Notes: generated by a model from the sequence alone, not told the origin. A stretch of 20,341 bases of DNA from Helicobacteraceae bacterium (GCA_027056525.1 JALUKO010000330.1:1-20341); one strand, 5' to 3'. Shown: positions 7,554 to 14,712, numbered from the stretch's first letter. Program-made: numbers and translations.

Positions 7554-7573
7554 AATCTAAAACTTTTTAGATT
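7554..7573 (+). repeat. Perfect AT-rich inverted repeat (9-base arms)
   Basis: AATCTAAAA and TTTTAGATT surround CT. It is followed by CTTTACATTTTT, a poor U-tract. It may be a weak terminator for the por transcript or a protein-binding site in the luxS promoter region. The short 2-base spacer argues against an efficient RNA hairpin, because inner pairs would have to open to form a loop. Confidence 0.4.
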
Positions 7574-7614
7574 CTTTACATTTTTAGCTTCAATAAACTT
7601 AAATCAAAATCCGC

Positions 7615-7620
7615 TACAAT
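7615..7620 (+). promoter_or_regulatory. -10 box (TACAAT) for luxS operon
   Basis: TACAAT in CCGCTACAATAAC resembles the CGCTATAATT core before the solute-binding protein gene and mnmG. It lies 26 bases before the luxS ATG, giving a leader of about 20 bases that contains the AAGGA ribosome-binding site. Confidence 0.6.
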
Positions 7621-7646
7621 AACTCAATTAAATGAAGGAAATTATT

Positions 7647-8153
7647 ATGCCGTTATTAGACTCTTTTACAGTTGACCATACTATCATGCCCGCTCCTGCT
7701 GTTCGTCGTGCCAAAGGGATGAAAACGCCATGCGGTGATGATATCACAGTATTTGATCTTCGTTTTGTCAAGCCAAATCAGGAGATACTTTCTGAAAAAG
7801 GTATCCATACTTTGGAACATCTTTTTGCAGGATTTATGAGAGATCATTTAAATTCTGCGGATGTTGAGATTATCGATATCTCTCCGATGGGATGCCGCAC
7901 CGGTTTTTACATGAGTTTACTTGGTACTCCTAGTGAGGAGATGGTTGCCGATGCATGGGAAGCTTCTATGAAAGATGTTTTACAGGTTCAATCGCAAAAC
8001 GATATCCCGGAGCTTAATATCTATCAATGTGGAACATATAAGATGCATTCACTCAAAGAAGCGCAAGAGATCGCTTCTAAAGTTTTACAGCGTGATATTG
8101 ATATTATGGATAATGAAGCCTTAAAACTCGACCTCTCTAAAGTACAAGGATAA
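7647..8153 (+). CDS. luxS: S-ribosylhomocysteine lyase (LuxS)
   Basis: 168 residues with the full LuxS signature. H54, E57 and H58 (HTLEH) with C128 (YQCGTYKMHSL) give the metal ligands and catalytic glutamate, and C83 in DISPMGCRTGFYMSLLG is the catalytic cysteine. The enzyme cleaves S-ribosylhomocysteine to homocysteine and DPD, the precursor of autoinducer-2, within the activated methyl cycle. An in-frame ATG at 7632 would add five residues and overlap the ribosome-binding site. AAGGA (7635-7639) fits the ATG at 7647, and MPLLDSFTVDH is the normal LuxS N-terminus. It is the first gene of a tight cluster with two unknown genes and an MnmC-type methyltransferase. No Pfs gene is seen in the window. 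Confidence 0.96.
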   Translation: MPLLDSFTVDHTIMPAPAVRRAKGMKTPCGDDITVFDLRFVKPNQEILSEKGIHTLEHLFAGFMRDHLNSADVEIIDISPMGCRTGFYMSLLGTPSEEMVADAWEASMKDVLQVQSQNDIPELNIYQCGTYKMHSLKEAQEIASKVLQRDIDIMDNEALKLDLSKVQG

Positions 8154-8156
8154 ACT

Positions 8157-8459
8157 ATGTATATACTCTTACCGATGGATTCTGACAACGCCGAAGAAGC
8201 AAAACTCACAAAACTTGAAGATGTGAAAATATGGGCTCAATTGCTTATAGAAGAGGGTAAAGTAGTAGAGACCCACTTCAACATAGACAAAGATGGCTTT
8301 GCAAACTTTAGTGAGGCTGTTGTTGTTGCTAATGACAACGAATATGTATGGCCATTTATGGAGCAGTCTATGATGGTTTTGGTTGCCCATACACAAAGGT
8401 ACATCGATGATATAGTTGAAGCATACTTGTTTAAAGAGCTTCATGATCTGGCGTATTAA
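8157..8459 (+). CDS. Conserved hypothetical protein (100 aa), possibly NifX/NifB-like fold
   Basis: A 100-residue acidic soluble protein starting 3 bases after the luxS stop, with AAGGA inside the end of luxS. It begins with a hydrophobic strand and MDSD (MYILLPMDSDNAEEAK), which loosely recalls the first strand of small dinitrogenase FeMo-cofactor family proteins. The middle is VVVANDNEYVWPFMEQSMMVLVAH and the end a helix, VEAYLFKELHDLAY. It has no cysteines, signal peptide or membrane segment. I do not recognise a function; the NifX-like idea is weak. Coding is supported by good ribosome-binding sites, tight spacing, and a uniform fit to the neighbouring genes. Operon position suggests a link with methyl-cycle or tRNA-modification genes, but this is inference. 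Confidence 0.75.
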   Translation: MYILLPMDSDNAEEAKLTKLEDVKIWAQLLIEEGKVVETHFNIDKDGFANFSEAVVVANDNEYVWPFMEQSMMVLVAHTQRYIDDIVEAYLFKELHDLAY

Positions 8460-8470
8460 AAGAGAAGTTC

Positions 8471-8965
8471 ATGCAAAATCTAGATCAGTTTTTAGAGCTC
8501 TTTAACCCCCTGCCGGGCAACCACTACTTGCAAGTTACCACAGAGGTAGATGAAATAACAGATGCTCTTGTGCACCTACTTGAAAAGGTAGGCGGAGAGT
8601 TCTCTTTAGCTCTTTACGATGAGAAAGAGCAGAACATAAGTGCTCAGTGTCCTAACGCGAAAATACAATATATAAAAAACTTTAAACAGCCTTTTCGCGC
8701 CATACCAAGAGATAATGATATGGTTATACTTAAAGATATTTTTCACCTCCATGAAAACCAAAAAATGATACTCAAGATCGCATACACTACACTGGCAAAC
8801 ACTGCCAATATTATCATAATGCAAAAAAAGGGAACTATGGATATCGAAGCGATGAAAACTATGCTTGAAGAGTTTGAGTTTCGTGCTCCAAACTCCATAG
8901 ATGTTTTGCCAAACTATGATCTGGTGATCGCAAAAAAAATGCATATGTGGGGTAATGGTCTTTAG
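8471..8965 (+). CDS. Conserved hypothetical protein (164 aa), degenerate methyltransferase-like
   Basis: 164 residues, with no signal peptide or membrane segment. The pattern recalls a shortened class I SAM-dependent methyltransferase. DMVILKDIFHLHENQKMILKIAYTTL (83-108) resembles the motif IV region and following helix (D-V-x...LHHLPDPEKALREIYRVL type), ANIIIMQKKG a strand, and MLEEFEFRAPNSIDVLPNYDLVIAKKM the terminal helix-strand hairpin. The glycine-rich SAM loop expected near residues 15-30 is absent (PLPGNHYLQVTTEVDE). It may therefore be a non-catalytic subunit or scaffold. The start is 11 bases after the preceding stop, and the stop TAG abuts the ATG of the MnmC-type gene. Partnership with that methyltransferase is plausible but untested. 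Confidence 0.75.
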   Translation: MQNLDQFLELFNPLPGNHYLQVTTEVDEITDALVHLLEKVGGEFSLALYDEKEQNISAQCPNAKIQYIKNFKQPFRAIPRDNDMVILKDIFHLHENQKMILKIAYTTLANTANIIIMQKKGTMDIEAMKTMLEEFEFRAPNSIDVLPNYDLVIAKKMHMWGNGL

Positions 8966-9727
8966 ATGTTTGAGAGCGACCTGCACACACTTACGCTTAG
9001 CCAAGACGGCTCTTTTACAGCATACTCTAAAGAGTATGACGAGCATTACCACTCAACACAAGACGGTGCGTTGCGAGAGTCGCTACACAAACATGTGCTA
9101 CCGGCTTTTTCACTCAAAGAAGATCAAAAAGAGCTCCATATCTTAGATATCTGTTTTGGTTTGGGTTTTAACACATTGGCAACGCTTTATCATCACACGC
9201 AAAATGCTTTAAACTCAAAGCTTTATATATACTCACCTGAGTTAGATGACTCTTTGGTGGCATCACTCAAGAACTTTACGTATCCAGAAGAATTTACAAG
9301 ATTTAAGCATATTATTGAGATGCTGAGTGAACATAACGTATATGATGATGAACATCTGCACATAGAGCTTTTTGTCGGTGATGCGCGAGAGTATATTACA
9401 AAGTTTCATAACACATTTGATATTGTGTACCATGATCCTTTTTCTTTGAAAACAAACCCAATATTGTGGACTTTAGAGTATTTTGCTGCGATTAAAAAAG
9501 CTATAAAACATGATGCAGTGATAACAACATACTCTACAGCTCTTCGTACCCGCCTCGCTTTGTATGAAAATAATTTTAATGTTTATCTCTATAAAAGTGA
9601 TGGCTGTAGAAACTCCACCTTGGCATCTTTGGGTGAGCTGAAGGGCTTTGAAAAAGTTGATATGCAGCATAAAATATCTTGCAACCCTGATGCAAAAGCG
9701 TTAAGAGATCATGATTTGAGTTCTTGA
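8966..9727 (+). CDS. MnmC-type tRNA wobble-uridine methyltransferase (MnmD-like, DUF752)
   Basis: 253 residues equal to only the methyltransferase half of E. coli MnmC. Seen: YHSTQDGALRES (28-39), the family's N-terminal signature; LDICFGLGFNT (60-70), the SAM-binding loop; PELDD (91-95), the acidic residues after strand 2; GDAREYI (138-144); and YHDPFSLKTNPILWT (155-169), equivalent to DAFSP.KNP.LWT. It would methylate nm5U34 to mnm5U34 in tRNAs for split-box codons using SAM. The FAD-dependent oxidase half of MnmC is absent, as in Aquifex, where MnmEG is known to supply nm5U directly. The start immediately follows the previous TAG. The last 19 bases overlap the convergent minus-strand gene. 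Confidence 0.85.
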   Translation: MFESDLHTLTLSQDGSFTAYSKEYDEHYHSTQDGALRESLHKHVLPAFSLKEDQKELHILDICFGLGFNTLATLYHHTQNALNSKLYIYSPELDDSLVASLKNFTYPEEFTRFKHIIEMLSEHNVYDDEHLHIELFVGDAREYITKFHNTFDIVYHDPFSLKTNPILWTLEYFAAIKKAIKHDAVITTYSTALRTRLALYENNFNVYLYKSDGCRNSTLASLGELKGFEKVDMQHKISCNPDAKALRDHDLSS

Positions 9728-9978
9728 AATTTTTTTTCATTGTGCATAAGCCAGACAAAAACATCAGCTACTGCCTTGTAGAGTTCAGCCGGGATCTCTT
9801 TATCGATCTCAAGATCGAGCAAAGAGTTCACTAACATCTCGTTGGCAAATATCGGTACATCGAACTCTTGAGCTTTTTGTATGATTTTTTTCGCAAGTTC
9901 ACCCTCTCCCGAAGCGATAACTTTTGGTGCTGAGCGCTCTTTATGTTCATACTGCAGAGCAGCGGCTTTTTTTGGCAT
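9709..9978 (-). CDS. FlhB C-terminal-like protein (FlhX)
   Basis: 89 residues matching the cytoplasmic C-terminal domain of FlhB/EscU-type export-switch proteins. ALQYEHKERSAPKVIASGEGELAKKI, FDVPIFANEMLVNSLL and EIPAELYKAVADVFVWL follow the family order. The self-cleaving NPTH sequence is replaced by an N-terminal MPKK, so the protein begins where cleaved FlhB-C begins. In Campylobacterota such FlhX proteins (HP1575 type) can stand in for FlhB-C in the flagellar export switch; that role here is inferred. The start codon overlaps the ribE stop by one base (TGATG read on the minus strand), so it is coupled to riboflavin synthase. Its 3' end overlaps the convergent MnmC-type gene, and no terminator separates the two. 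Confidence 0.82.
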   Translation of the reverse strand: MPKKAAALQYEHKERSAPKVIASGEGELAKKIIQKAQEFDVPIFANEMLVNSLLDLEIDKEIPAELYKAVADVFVWLMHNEKKFQELKS

Positions 9979-10604
9979 CAGTAGATCGCAGAGATGGAGT
10001 CAACCTCTTCCCATGAAAGGTTTGCAGTAGAGGCATTTGTGTTTTGATGGCTGATGATATGTGCAACATAGCGTGCGAACATATCGGTTTCCACATTGAC
10101 CCTTGAGCCGTTTGTATAGTTTTTAAAGAGAGTTTCTTTCATAGTGTGTGGGATGATGGTAAGGCGAAAACTGTTGTAAGCCACATCGTTGATGGTTAGG
10201 CTGACACCATCTATGGTGATGGAGCCTTTGGGAACTATATAGGGGATGAACTTCTTATCTACTTCTATAAAAATATCATAGGAGTTACCATTGTTTTTGA
10301 TCTGCTTTATGGTGCCTATAGTATCTATGTGCCCTTGAACAACATGCCCTTCAAATCTCTCACCCATCATCATGGCGGGTTCTATATGCACTTCATTTTT
10401 ATAGTTCTCTATGGCAAGGAGCTTCTGGCTCTCAGGTGAAAGCTCAACGGCAAAACCCTCATGAGTGACTTTGATGACTGTAAGACATGCCCCGTTTATG
10501 GCTATAGAGTCCCCGATGTGTGCTTTGTGTTTTGCACGCAGAGTAAGCGTACTTCCAACAAAGCTTTTAACAGTTGCGATCTCTCTTATGAGTCCTGTGA
10601 ACAT
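9978..10604 (-). CDS. ribE: Riboflavin synthase, alpha subunit
   Basis: 208 residues with the diagnostic MFTGLI start and two repeated lumazine-binding barrels. Barrel one spans about 1-85 (GDSIAINGACLTV at 31-43). Barrel two spans about 86-185 (EGHVVQGHIDTIG at 85-97 and KGSITIDGVSLTI at 126-138). The enzyme dismutates two 6,7-dimethyl-8-ribityllumazine molecules to riboflavin and a pyrimidinedione. Length is normal. AAAGGG lies 6 bases upstream of the ATG. The gene sits 18 bases after the Sel1-repeat gene and shares a one-base stop-start overlap with flhX. The cofactor link to neighbours (flavin for MnmG) is coincidental at best. The symbol ribC is also used for this enzyme. Confidence 0.94.
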   Translation of the reverse strand: MFTGLIREIATVKSFVGSTLTLRAKHKAHIGDSIAINGACLTVIKVTHEGFAVELSPESQKLLAIENYKNEVHIEPAMMMGERFEGHVVQGHIDTIGTIKQIKNNGNSYDIFIEVDKKFIPYIVPKGSITIDGVSLTINDVAYNSFRLTIIPHTMKETLFKNYTNGSRVNVETDMFARYVAHIISHQNTNASTANLSWEEVDSISAIY

Positions 10605-10622
10605 AGCTGCCCTTTTGTTATG

Positions 10623-11309
10623 TTAAAAAACAATCTTGCCATCTTCTTGGAGATTTTTTATGATCATTTTTGCTTTCTCATGTCCTTTGTAAGCGGCTTT
10701 TCGACATAAGTCAAGTGCTTTGTCATGATCCACTTCGCATCCCACACCCTGATCATAGAGCTGGCCAAGATTATAAAGTCCTTCCGGAAGTCCACCCTCG
10801 GCTGCACGGGAGAAGCAGATAAAACATCGCTCATCATCCTTGTTGACACCATGCCCCTCTTTATATAAAACGCCGAGGTTGTTAAAGCATTCGAGGTGAC
10901 CTCTTTTGGCTCCCTCTTCGTACCAAAAAGCAGCTTCTGAATAGTTTTGCATACACCCAAGCCCACGTTCTAGCATAAGTGCTACCTCATACATTGCAGG
11001 GGGTACTTCTCTCACTGCTGCTTGCATAAAAAGATCATGTGCTTTAAACTGGTCATGTTTAAGACCACCCAAACCGTTTGCATAAATAATGGCAAGATTA
11101 AAAAGGGCGTATGGTTGACTTTTTTCACTTGCTTTTGTGTAAAACTCTATCGCTTTTTGCTCATCTTTTTGACACCCCTGTGCATTTTGGTACATAAAAC
11201 CAAGTGAAGTTTGTGCATCTGCATTGCCTTCATTTGCCAGTTGTGTATAAAGTTCAAAGGCTTTCGTGTAGTCTTTATTGTTGTAAGCATTATGTGCTTG
11301 TTGTATCAT
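10623..11309 (-). CDS. Sel1-repeat (tetratricopeptide-like) protein
   Basis: 228 residues made of about six 36-residue Sel1-like repeats. Recurring units are ALFNLAIIYANGLGG..., AMYEVALMLERGLGC..., CFNNLGVLYKEGHGV... and GLYNLGQLYDQGVGC..., each with the A-x-x-x-Y/W...A-x-x-G-x-x-x-A helix-pair pattern. Such solenoids bind other proteins. Seven cysteines are present (46, 119, 141, 162, 165, 191, 202). Helicobacter Hcp proteins are cysteine-rich Sel1 proteins too, but they are secreted; this one starts MIQQAHNAYNNKDYTKAF with no signal peptide, so it is probably cytoplasmic. It lies between a small charged protein (18-base gap) and ribE (18-base gap) in one operon. The binding partner is unknown. 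Confidence 0.85.
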   Translation of the reverse strand: MIQQAHNAYNNKDYTKAFELYTQLANEGNADAQTSLGFMYQNAQGCQKDEQKAIEFYTKASEKSQPYALFNLAIIYANGLGGLKHDQFKAHDLFMQAAVREVPPAMYEVALMLERGLGCMQNYSEAAFWYEEGAKRGHLECFNNLGVLYKEGHGVNKDDERCFICFSRAAEGGLPEGLYNLGQLYDQGVGCEVDHDKALDLCRKAAYKGHEKAKMIIKNLQEDGKIVF

Positions 11310-11327
11310 TGAGCCTCCGATTGTGTC

Positions 11328-11540
11328 TTAGCTTTCGTTTTCTGTTCTAATATTTTGTCTAAATGTAGTTTTGTTTGATTTTCGTGCCGCTTTTGCTTTT
11401 CTGATCTTCTCGAGTAGATTTTCTTTGGTGCTTAGGTGCTCATCCCGTATCTTATGTTCATCACTCCCATCAACTTTGGGATCATACTCTAAGATTTCAG
11501 GAACATAATCTTCAAACAGTTTTTGTGTATCAGCAGACAT
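11328..11540 (-). CDS. Small charged hypothetical protein (70 aa)
   Basis: 70 residues rich in Lys, Glu, Asp and Arg, with no membrane segment or recognisable domain. The first half (MSADTQKLFEDYVPEILEYD) is acidic. The second half (KENLLEKIRKAKAARKSN) is basic and probably helical, followed by a polar tail. I do not recognise it. A GTG 12 bases upstream (11552) is in frame, but on the minus strand AGGTGAGG lies 6 bases before the ATG at 11540, so I use the ATG. It is the first gene of the operon with the Sel1 protein, ribE and flhX. A possible -10 box (TATCAT) lies at 11573-11578. Coding is supported mainly by the ribosome-binding site and operon context. Confidence 0.65.
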   Translation of the reverse strand: MSADTQKLFEDYVPEILEYDPKVDGSDEHKIRDEHLSTKENLLEKIRKAKAARKSNKTTFRQNIRTENES

Positions 11541-11572
11541 TCTAAACCTCACCTGTTTTGTGTAATAAGCTA

Positions 11573-11578
11573 ATGATA
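11573..11578 (-). promoter_or_regulatory. Candidate -10 box for the ribE-flhX operon
   Basis: TATCAT read on the minus strand (ATGATA on plus), about 33 bases before the ATG at 11540, in the 60-base AT-rich gap after the HDOD gene. It is a weak match. Read-through from the upstream signalling operon is equally possible because no terminator hairpin is visible in the gap. Confidence 0.3.
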
Positions 11579-11600
11579 CTTAAAAATGATAAAATTCGAT

Positions 11601-12383
11601 TTAAAAAAATTCTCTTTTTGTCGTTTCTATAGCTTTAAGAAAGTTTTGTTCCTGTAAATCTCGCTGTTTAACTATCTTTAAAGATCGCTCAATCGTCTCA
11701 TCACTTAAAATGCCATCGACGCCAATAAGTAATGAAAGTACATATAGAAAGTTCTCTTCGCTTGTTTGAGGTGTTTTTACATCAGACAACAGCTCGATAA
11801 ACTCTTCATCAAAGTCCCATTTCTTATAGAGCATAGCAGCAATCTCATAACTGTTCATATTAAAGAGTATCTTCTCAGACTCAAGAACGGAATGATCATT
11901 TCGCAGAGATAAAAATTTACTTTGTAGATTGTTCTGAGCTATAGTGTATGAGGTGATCACTATGCCTGTCTCCATTAAAAAAGCAACACTAAGGATGTTC
12001 TCTATCTCATAGTCACTGCCCTTGAGCCACTCTTTGAGGAAAAAAACTCTCAAAGTCGATATTTTGTCAAACTCATCCAGGGTGATTTTATAGGGAGTTA
12101 GGTCTAAAGGAAACGATTTCTTTAAGATAGTAGCCATCACTATACCACGTATGACGATTCTGCCTAAGAGTGTTACCGCTTGCTCTATTGAGGTTATTTT
12201 TCTTTTAAGTGCATAATAGGGTGAGTTGACAAGCTTAAGTATGTTAGCACATAAAAGAGGGTCTTCTTCAAGTACGGCTACAAGTTGTTTGTTCTCAAAT
12301 TTGGAACTTCTAAAAAGTGTCTGGATCTTTTTTACAACTTCTGGAATATTTGGAAATGATTCCGGAATTATTATACTATTCAT
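11601..12383 (-). CDS. HDOD-domain signalling protein
   Basis: 260 residues. FPNIPEVVKKIQTLF (10-24), LVAVLEEDPLLCANILKLVNSPYY (34-57) and ITSIEQAVTLLGRIVIRG (63-80) are the hallmark sequences of the HDOD domain. This is an HD-superfamily relative that lacks the catalytic histidine-aspartate pair and acts through protein-protein contacts in signalling and chemotaxis-linked regulation. The domain fills roughly residues 5-200, leaving a short helical C-terminus; there is no fused REC or GGDEF domain. The ATG lies inside the last codons of the hybrid kinase (8-base overlap), so it is translationally coupled. It is the last gene of the six-gene signalling operon and could be an effector of the kinase above it. 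Its target is unknown. Confidence 0.87.
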   Translation of the reverse strand: MNSIIIPESFPNIPEVVKKIQTLFRSSKFENKQLVAVLEEDPLLCANILKLVNSPYYALKRKITSIEQAVTLLGRIVIRGIVMATILKKSFPLDLTPYKITLDEFDKISTLRVFFLKEWLKGSDYEIENILSVAFLMETGIVITSYTIAQNNLQSKFLSLRNDHSVLESEKILFNMNSYEIAAMLYKKWDFDEEFIELLSDVKTPQTSEENFLYVLSLLIGVDGILSDETIERSLKIVKQRDLQEQNFLKAIETTKREFF

Positions 12384-14712
12384 TGCTATCCTTCGTAAGC
12401 ATATTACATATTGCTTCTATATCGGTTTTATTAAAAACACCTACGACGTTACTTGATTCCTGGATATATTCTACTATCTTATAGTCATCTTCTGCAGATA
12501 CTATATAGACAGGTATCTCCAAAGATCTCTCTTGCATAAATGTTAATACTTCTGAGCTTATACCGTCTATAAGAAAAAAATCGAGTATTATTTTATCATA
12601 TTGGTTGTTGTGTAAAAGCTCTTTGGCTTTGCTCAAAGAGTTCGTCACAGTTATATCGTACTTGTCATTGAGTTTGTTAATTAAAATATGTACATACTCT
12701 TGTGTATCTTCAACGATGAGTAGTTTTTCTACATCATTGTTTTTTGATGCAAAAATCTCTACCTTGCTCTGTTCTTGCGGAGTAGCAATAGCTATATGAA
12801 AGCAGGTTCCTCGGTTGAGTTCACTCTCCACCCAAATACGTCCACCGTGAAGGTCCTCAACAATACGCTTAGATATAACAAGCCCAAGCCCTGTCCCTTT
12901 TGCCGATGATTGTAAAGCGTTGTCTATTTGTGTAAAAGGAGTGAACAGTGAGTTGAGCTCATCTTGTGCTATACCGACACCCGTATCGCATATGGAAATA
13001 ACATATTTTTTGAGTTGCTTATCAAAATCAACCAAAAGGCTGACCTTTCCGTTTTCAGGTGTAAATTTAACAGCATTGGAGAGAATGTTTATCAAGACCT
13101 GTTTCATGAGCTGCGCATCTATATAAAGAGCTAAAGAGACCATGGGTGGAAATTTTAAAGTGATGTTTTTTGCTTGTGCAAGCGGTGTGATGATAACCAC
13201 TACCTCTTTGAGAAGTTCACTGAGCATTGTCATCTTTGGATGGTATGAAATTTTCCCGGCTTCTAACTTTGCAAAGTCTAAAATGGTGTTGACAAGATTT
13301 AAAAGGTTATTTCCCGAGATAGAGATCTTTTCGATATAAGAACGCATGTTTTGAGGTATTTCAGGTCTGTGTTGCAGCACTTGTGAAAAACCTATAATAG
13401 CATTGAGTGGGGTTCGAAGCTCATGTGACATATTGGCTAAAAACATATCTTTTGAGCGGTTTGCACTTTCTGCTTTGTCAGCCAGAGTTATGAGAGTATG
13501 CTCTTTTTCACGACTAACGAGAGAGATTTTTAGAATTTCTATAAATATCCTAATGATATCTAAGATAAATGTTTTATATGGAATATCTTTAATAGTAAGA
13601 GAGACATATACGGTAGAACATTCAAGAGGGATCACCTCTTGAATGTCGTACTCTTTTGTATCTTCAAGCGTATCTGTTTTTAAAGAGTCAATTGCCCAGG
13701 CAAGAGCTTTGGCAAAAGAGGTTTCTATAAGGGTTGTGATAAATGCTAACATCTCCCTCTCGTTGTCGTAGGGGATCTCAGAAGTTGCATTGAGTATAGA
13801 GGTGTATGTTTGTATAAAGCGCATCCCTGAATGTACGGTTAAAAATGTCAATGATGCACTGTTTTCAAAAGGTTTGCTCAGTTCATTGAAAAGGTTTTGT
13901 GAAATGCTCTTAATGATCTCCATTTGCTTTTGCAGTATCTCAAAAGAGACCTTCTTATCCATAAAGGTATATAAAATATTGACAGCATTATGATAATCGT
14001 GGTGAAGGGTATCAATGATATCTATATCAATAGTAAACTCTTGTATATCGTGAAACTGATGTTTAATTTTTTGTAAAGTATCATGAAACTGGCATAGTGT
14101 TACATCTCCTGTTGGCAGTTTTTCAAAAGAGTGATCATATTGTGTATCACTGTTGCAGGTTTGTAGCAAATAGTCATGTTTAGATTTATGAATCGAAAGC
14201 ATTTTAAAGAATGTTTCAAGAAGTATAAGCAGATTATTGTCCTGTCTATGAGAAAGCTTGCTTTTATGTTGTGAAATGCTTTGCTGAACAATGAACTCTG
14301 CTAAATGAAGAAACTTCAGTACCGTTTTAAGGTGCTTTGCGAGCTGATGGTTGACAGAAGATATATCTATGATAGTCTCACTCATCACTTCAAATTCAGA
14401 TGCAATAACAAAAGAATCCATCTCAAAAGGGTAGTTGTTGTAAGAGAGAATGATTTTTTCAAGAAGCCTCTGGTTGAGTTCATCATTAAAAAGAATGATG
14501 ATAAAGTCACTTTTTAAACGTCGTAATCTTGGAAGGGCTTGTTTATCAATATGTTTACTGAACTCTTGATGCTCTAAAAGATGATCAAAGAACCTTTCTA
14601 CGATGAGGTTTGAGAGAGATTCTATATAAGATGCCACCTCTTTTCTCTGCTGAAGTATATCGGGTGTTATATTGAAGCTTCTAAGAATGTGCTGTATATC
14701 ATGATGCATCAT
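12376..14712 (-). CDS. Soluble hybrid histidine kinase with globin-like N-terminal domain and REC domain
   Basis: 778 residues with no transmembrane segment. Residues about 15-150 are all-helical and resemble the sensor globin of globin-coupled sensors (ERFFDHLLEHQEFSKHI ... LRRLKSDFIIILFN). Where the proximal haem histidine is expected the sequence reads KIILSYNNY, with no histidine. Residues about 200-405 are unassigned; the end of this segment resembles a GAF edge (weak). HisKA is near 420-485, with phosphoacceptor H430 in SHELRTPLN. HATPase_c is near 535-640, with ILSNAVKF, DTGVG and KGTGLGL. A REC domain spans about 663-775, with phospho-acceptor D711 (ILDFFL), S739 and K762. All catalytic residues are present. 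The start overlaps the upstream kinase stop by 14 bases; a second ATG is 3 bases later. Confidence 0.9.
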   Translation of the reverse strand: MMHHDIQHILRSFNITPDILQQRKEVASYIESLSNLIVERFFDHLLEHQEFSKHIDKQALPRLRRLKSDFIIILFNDELNQRLLEKIILSYNNYPFEMDSFVIASEFEVMSETIIDISSVNHQLAKHLKTVLKFLHLAEFIVQQSISQHKSKLSHRQDNNLLILLETFFKMLSIHKSKHDYLLQTCNSDTQYDHSFEKLPTGDVTLCQFHDTLQKIKHQFHDIQEFTIDIDIIDTLHHDYHNAVNILYTFMDKKVSFEILQKQMEIIKSISQNLFNELSKPFENSASLTFLTVHSGMRFIQTYTSILNATSEIPYDNEREMLAFITTLIETSFAKALAWAIDSLKTDTLEDTKEYDIQEVIPLECSTVYVSLTIKDIPYKTFILDIIRIFIEILKISLVSREKEHTLITLADKAESANRSKDMFLANMSHELRTPLNAIIGFSQVLQHRPEIPQNMRSYIEKISISGNNLLNLVNTILDFAKLEAGKISYHPKMTMLSELLKEVVVIITPLAQAKNITLKFPPMVSLALYIDAQLMKQVLINILSNAVKFTPENGKVSLLVDFDKQLKKYVISICDTGVGIAQDELNSLFTPFTQIDNALQSSAKGTGLGLVISKRIVEDLHGGRIWVESELNRGTCFHIAIATPQEQSKVEIFASKNNDVEKLLIVEDTQEYVHILINKLNDKYDITVTNSLSKAKELLHNNQYDKIILDFFLIDGISSEVLTFMQERSLEIPVYIVSAEDDYKIVEYIQESSNVVGVFNKTDIEAICNMLTKDSNE

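Noticed and set aside
7632..7646. Upstream ATG extending LuxS by five residues
   Set aside because: It overlaps the AAGGA ribosome-binding site serving the ATG at 7647, and MPLLDSF is the normal N-terminus.
7458..7646. tRNA or small SRP RNA in the porB-luxS gap
   Set aside because: No cloverleaf with a TTCGA-type T-loop and no GGAAGGAAGCAG-type SRP signature is present.
8606..9052. 148-residue minus-strand open frame
   Set aside because: It lies opposite two well-supported plus-strand genes in a tight operon, is rich in Cys, Phe and His as expected from an antisense frame, and has no family resemblance.
9700..9740. Bidirectional terminator between the convergent MnmC-type and FlhX genes
   Set aside because: The genes overlap by 19 bases and no stable hairpin with T-runs is visible there.
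11541..11552. GTG start extending the 70-residue protein
   Set aside because: The GTG forms part of the AGGTGAGG ribosome-binding site that suits the ATG at 11540.
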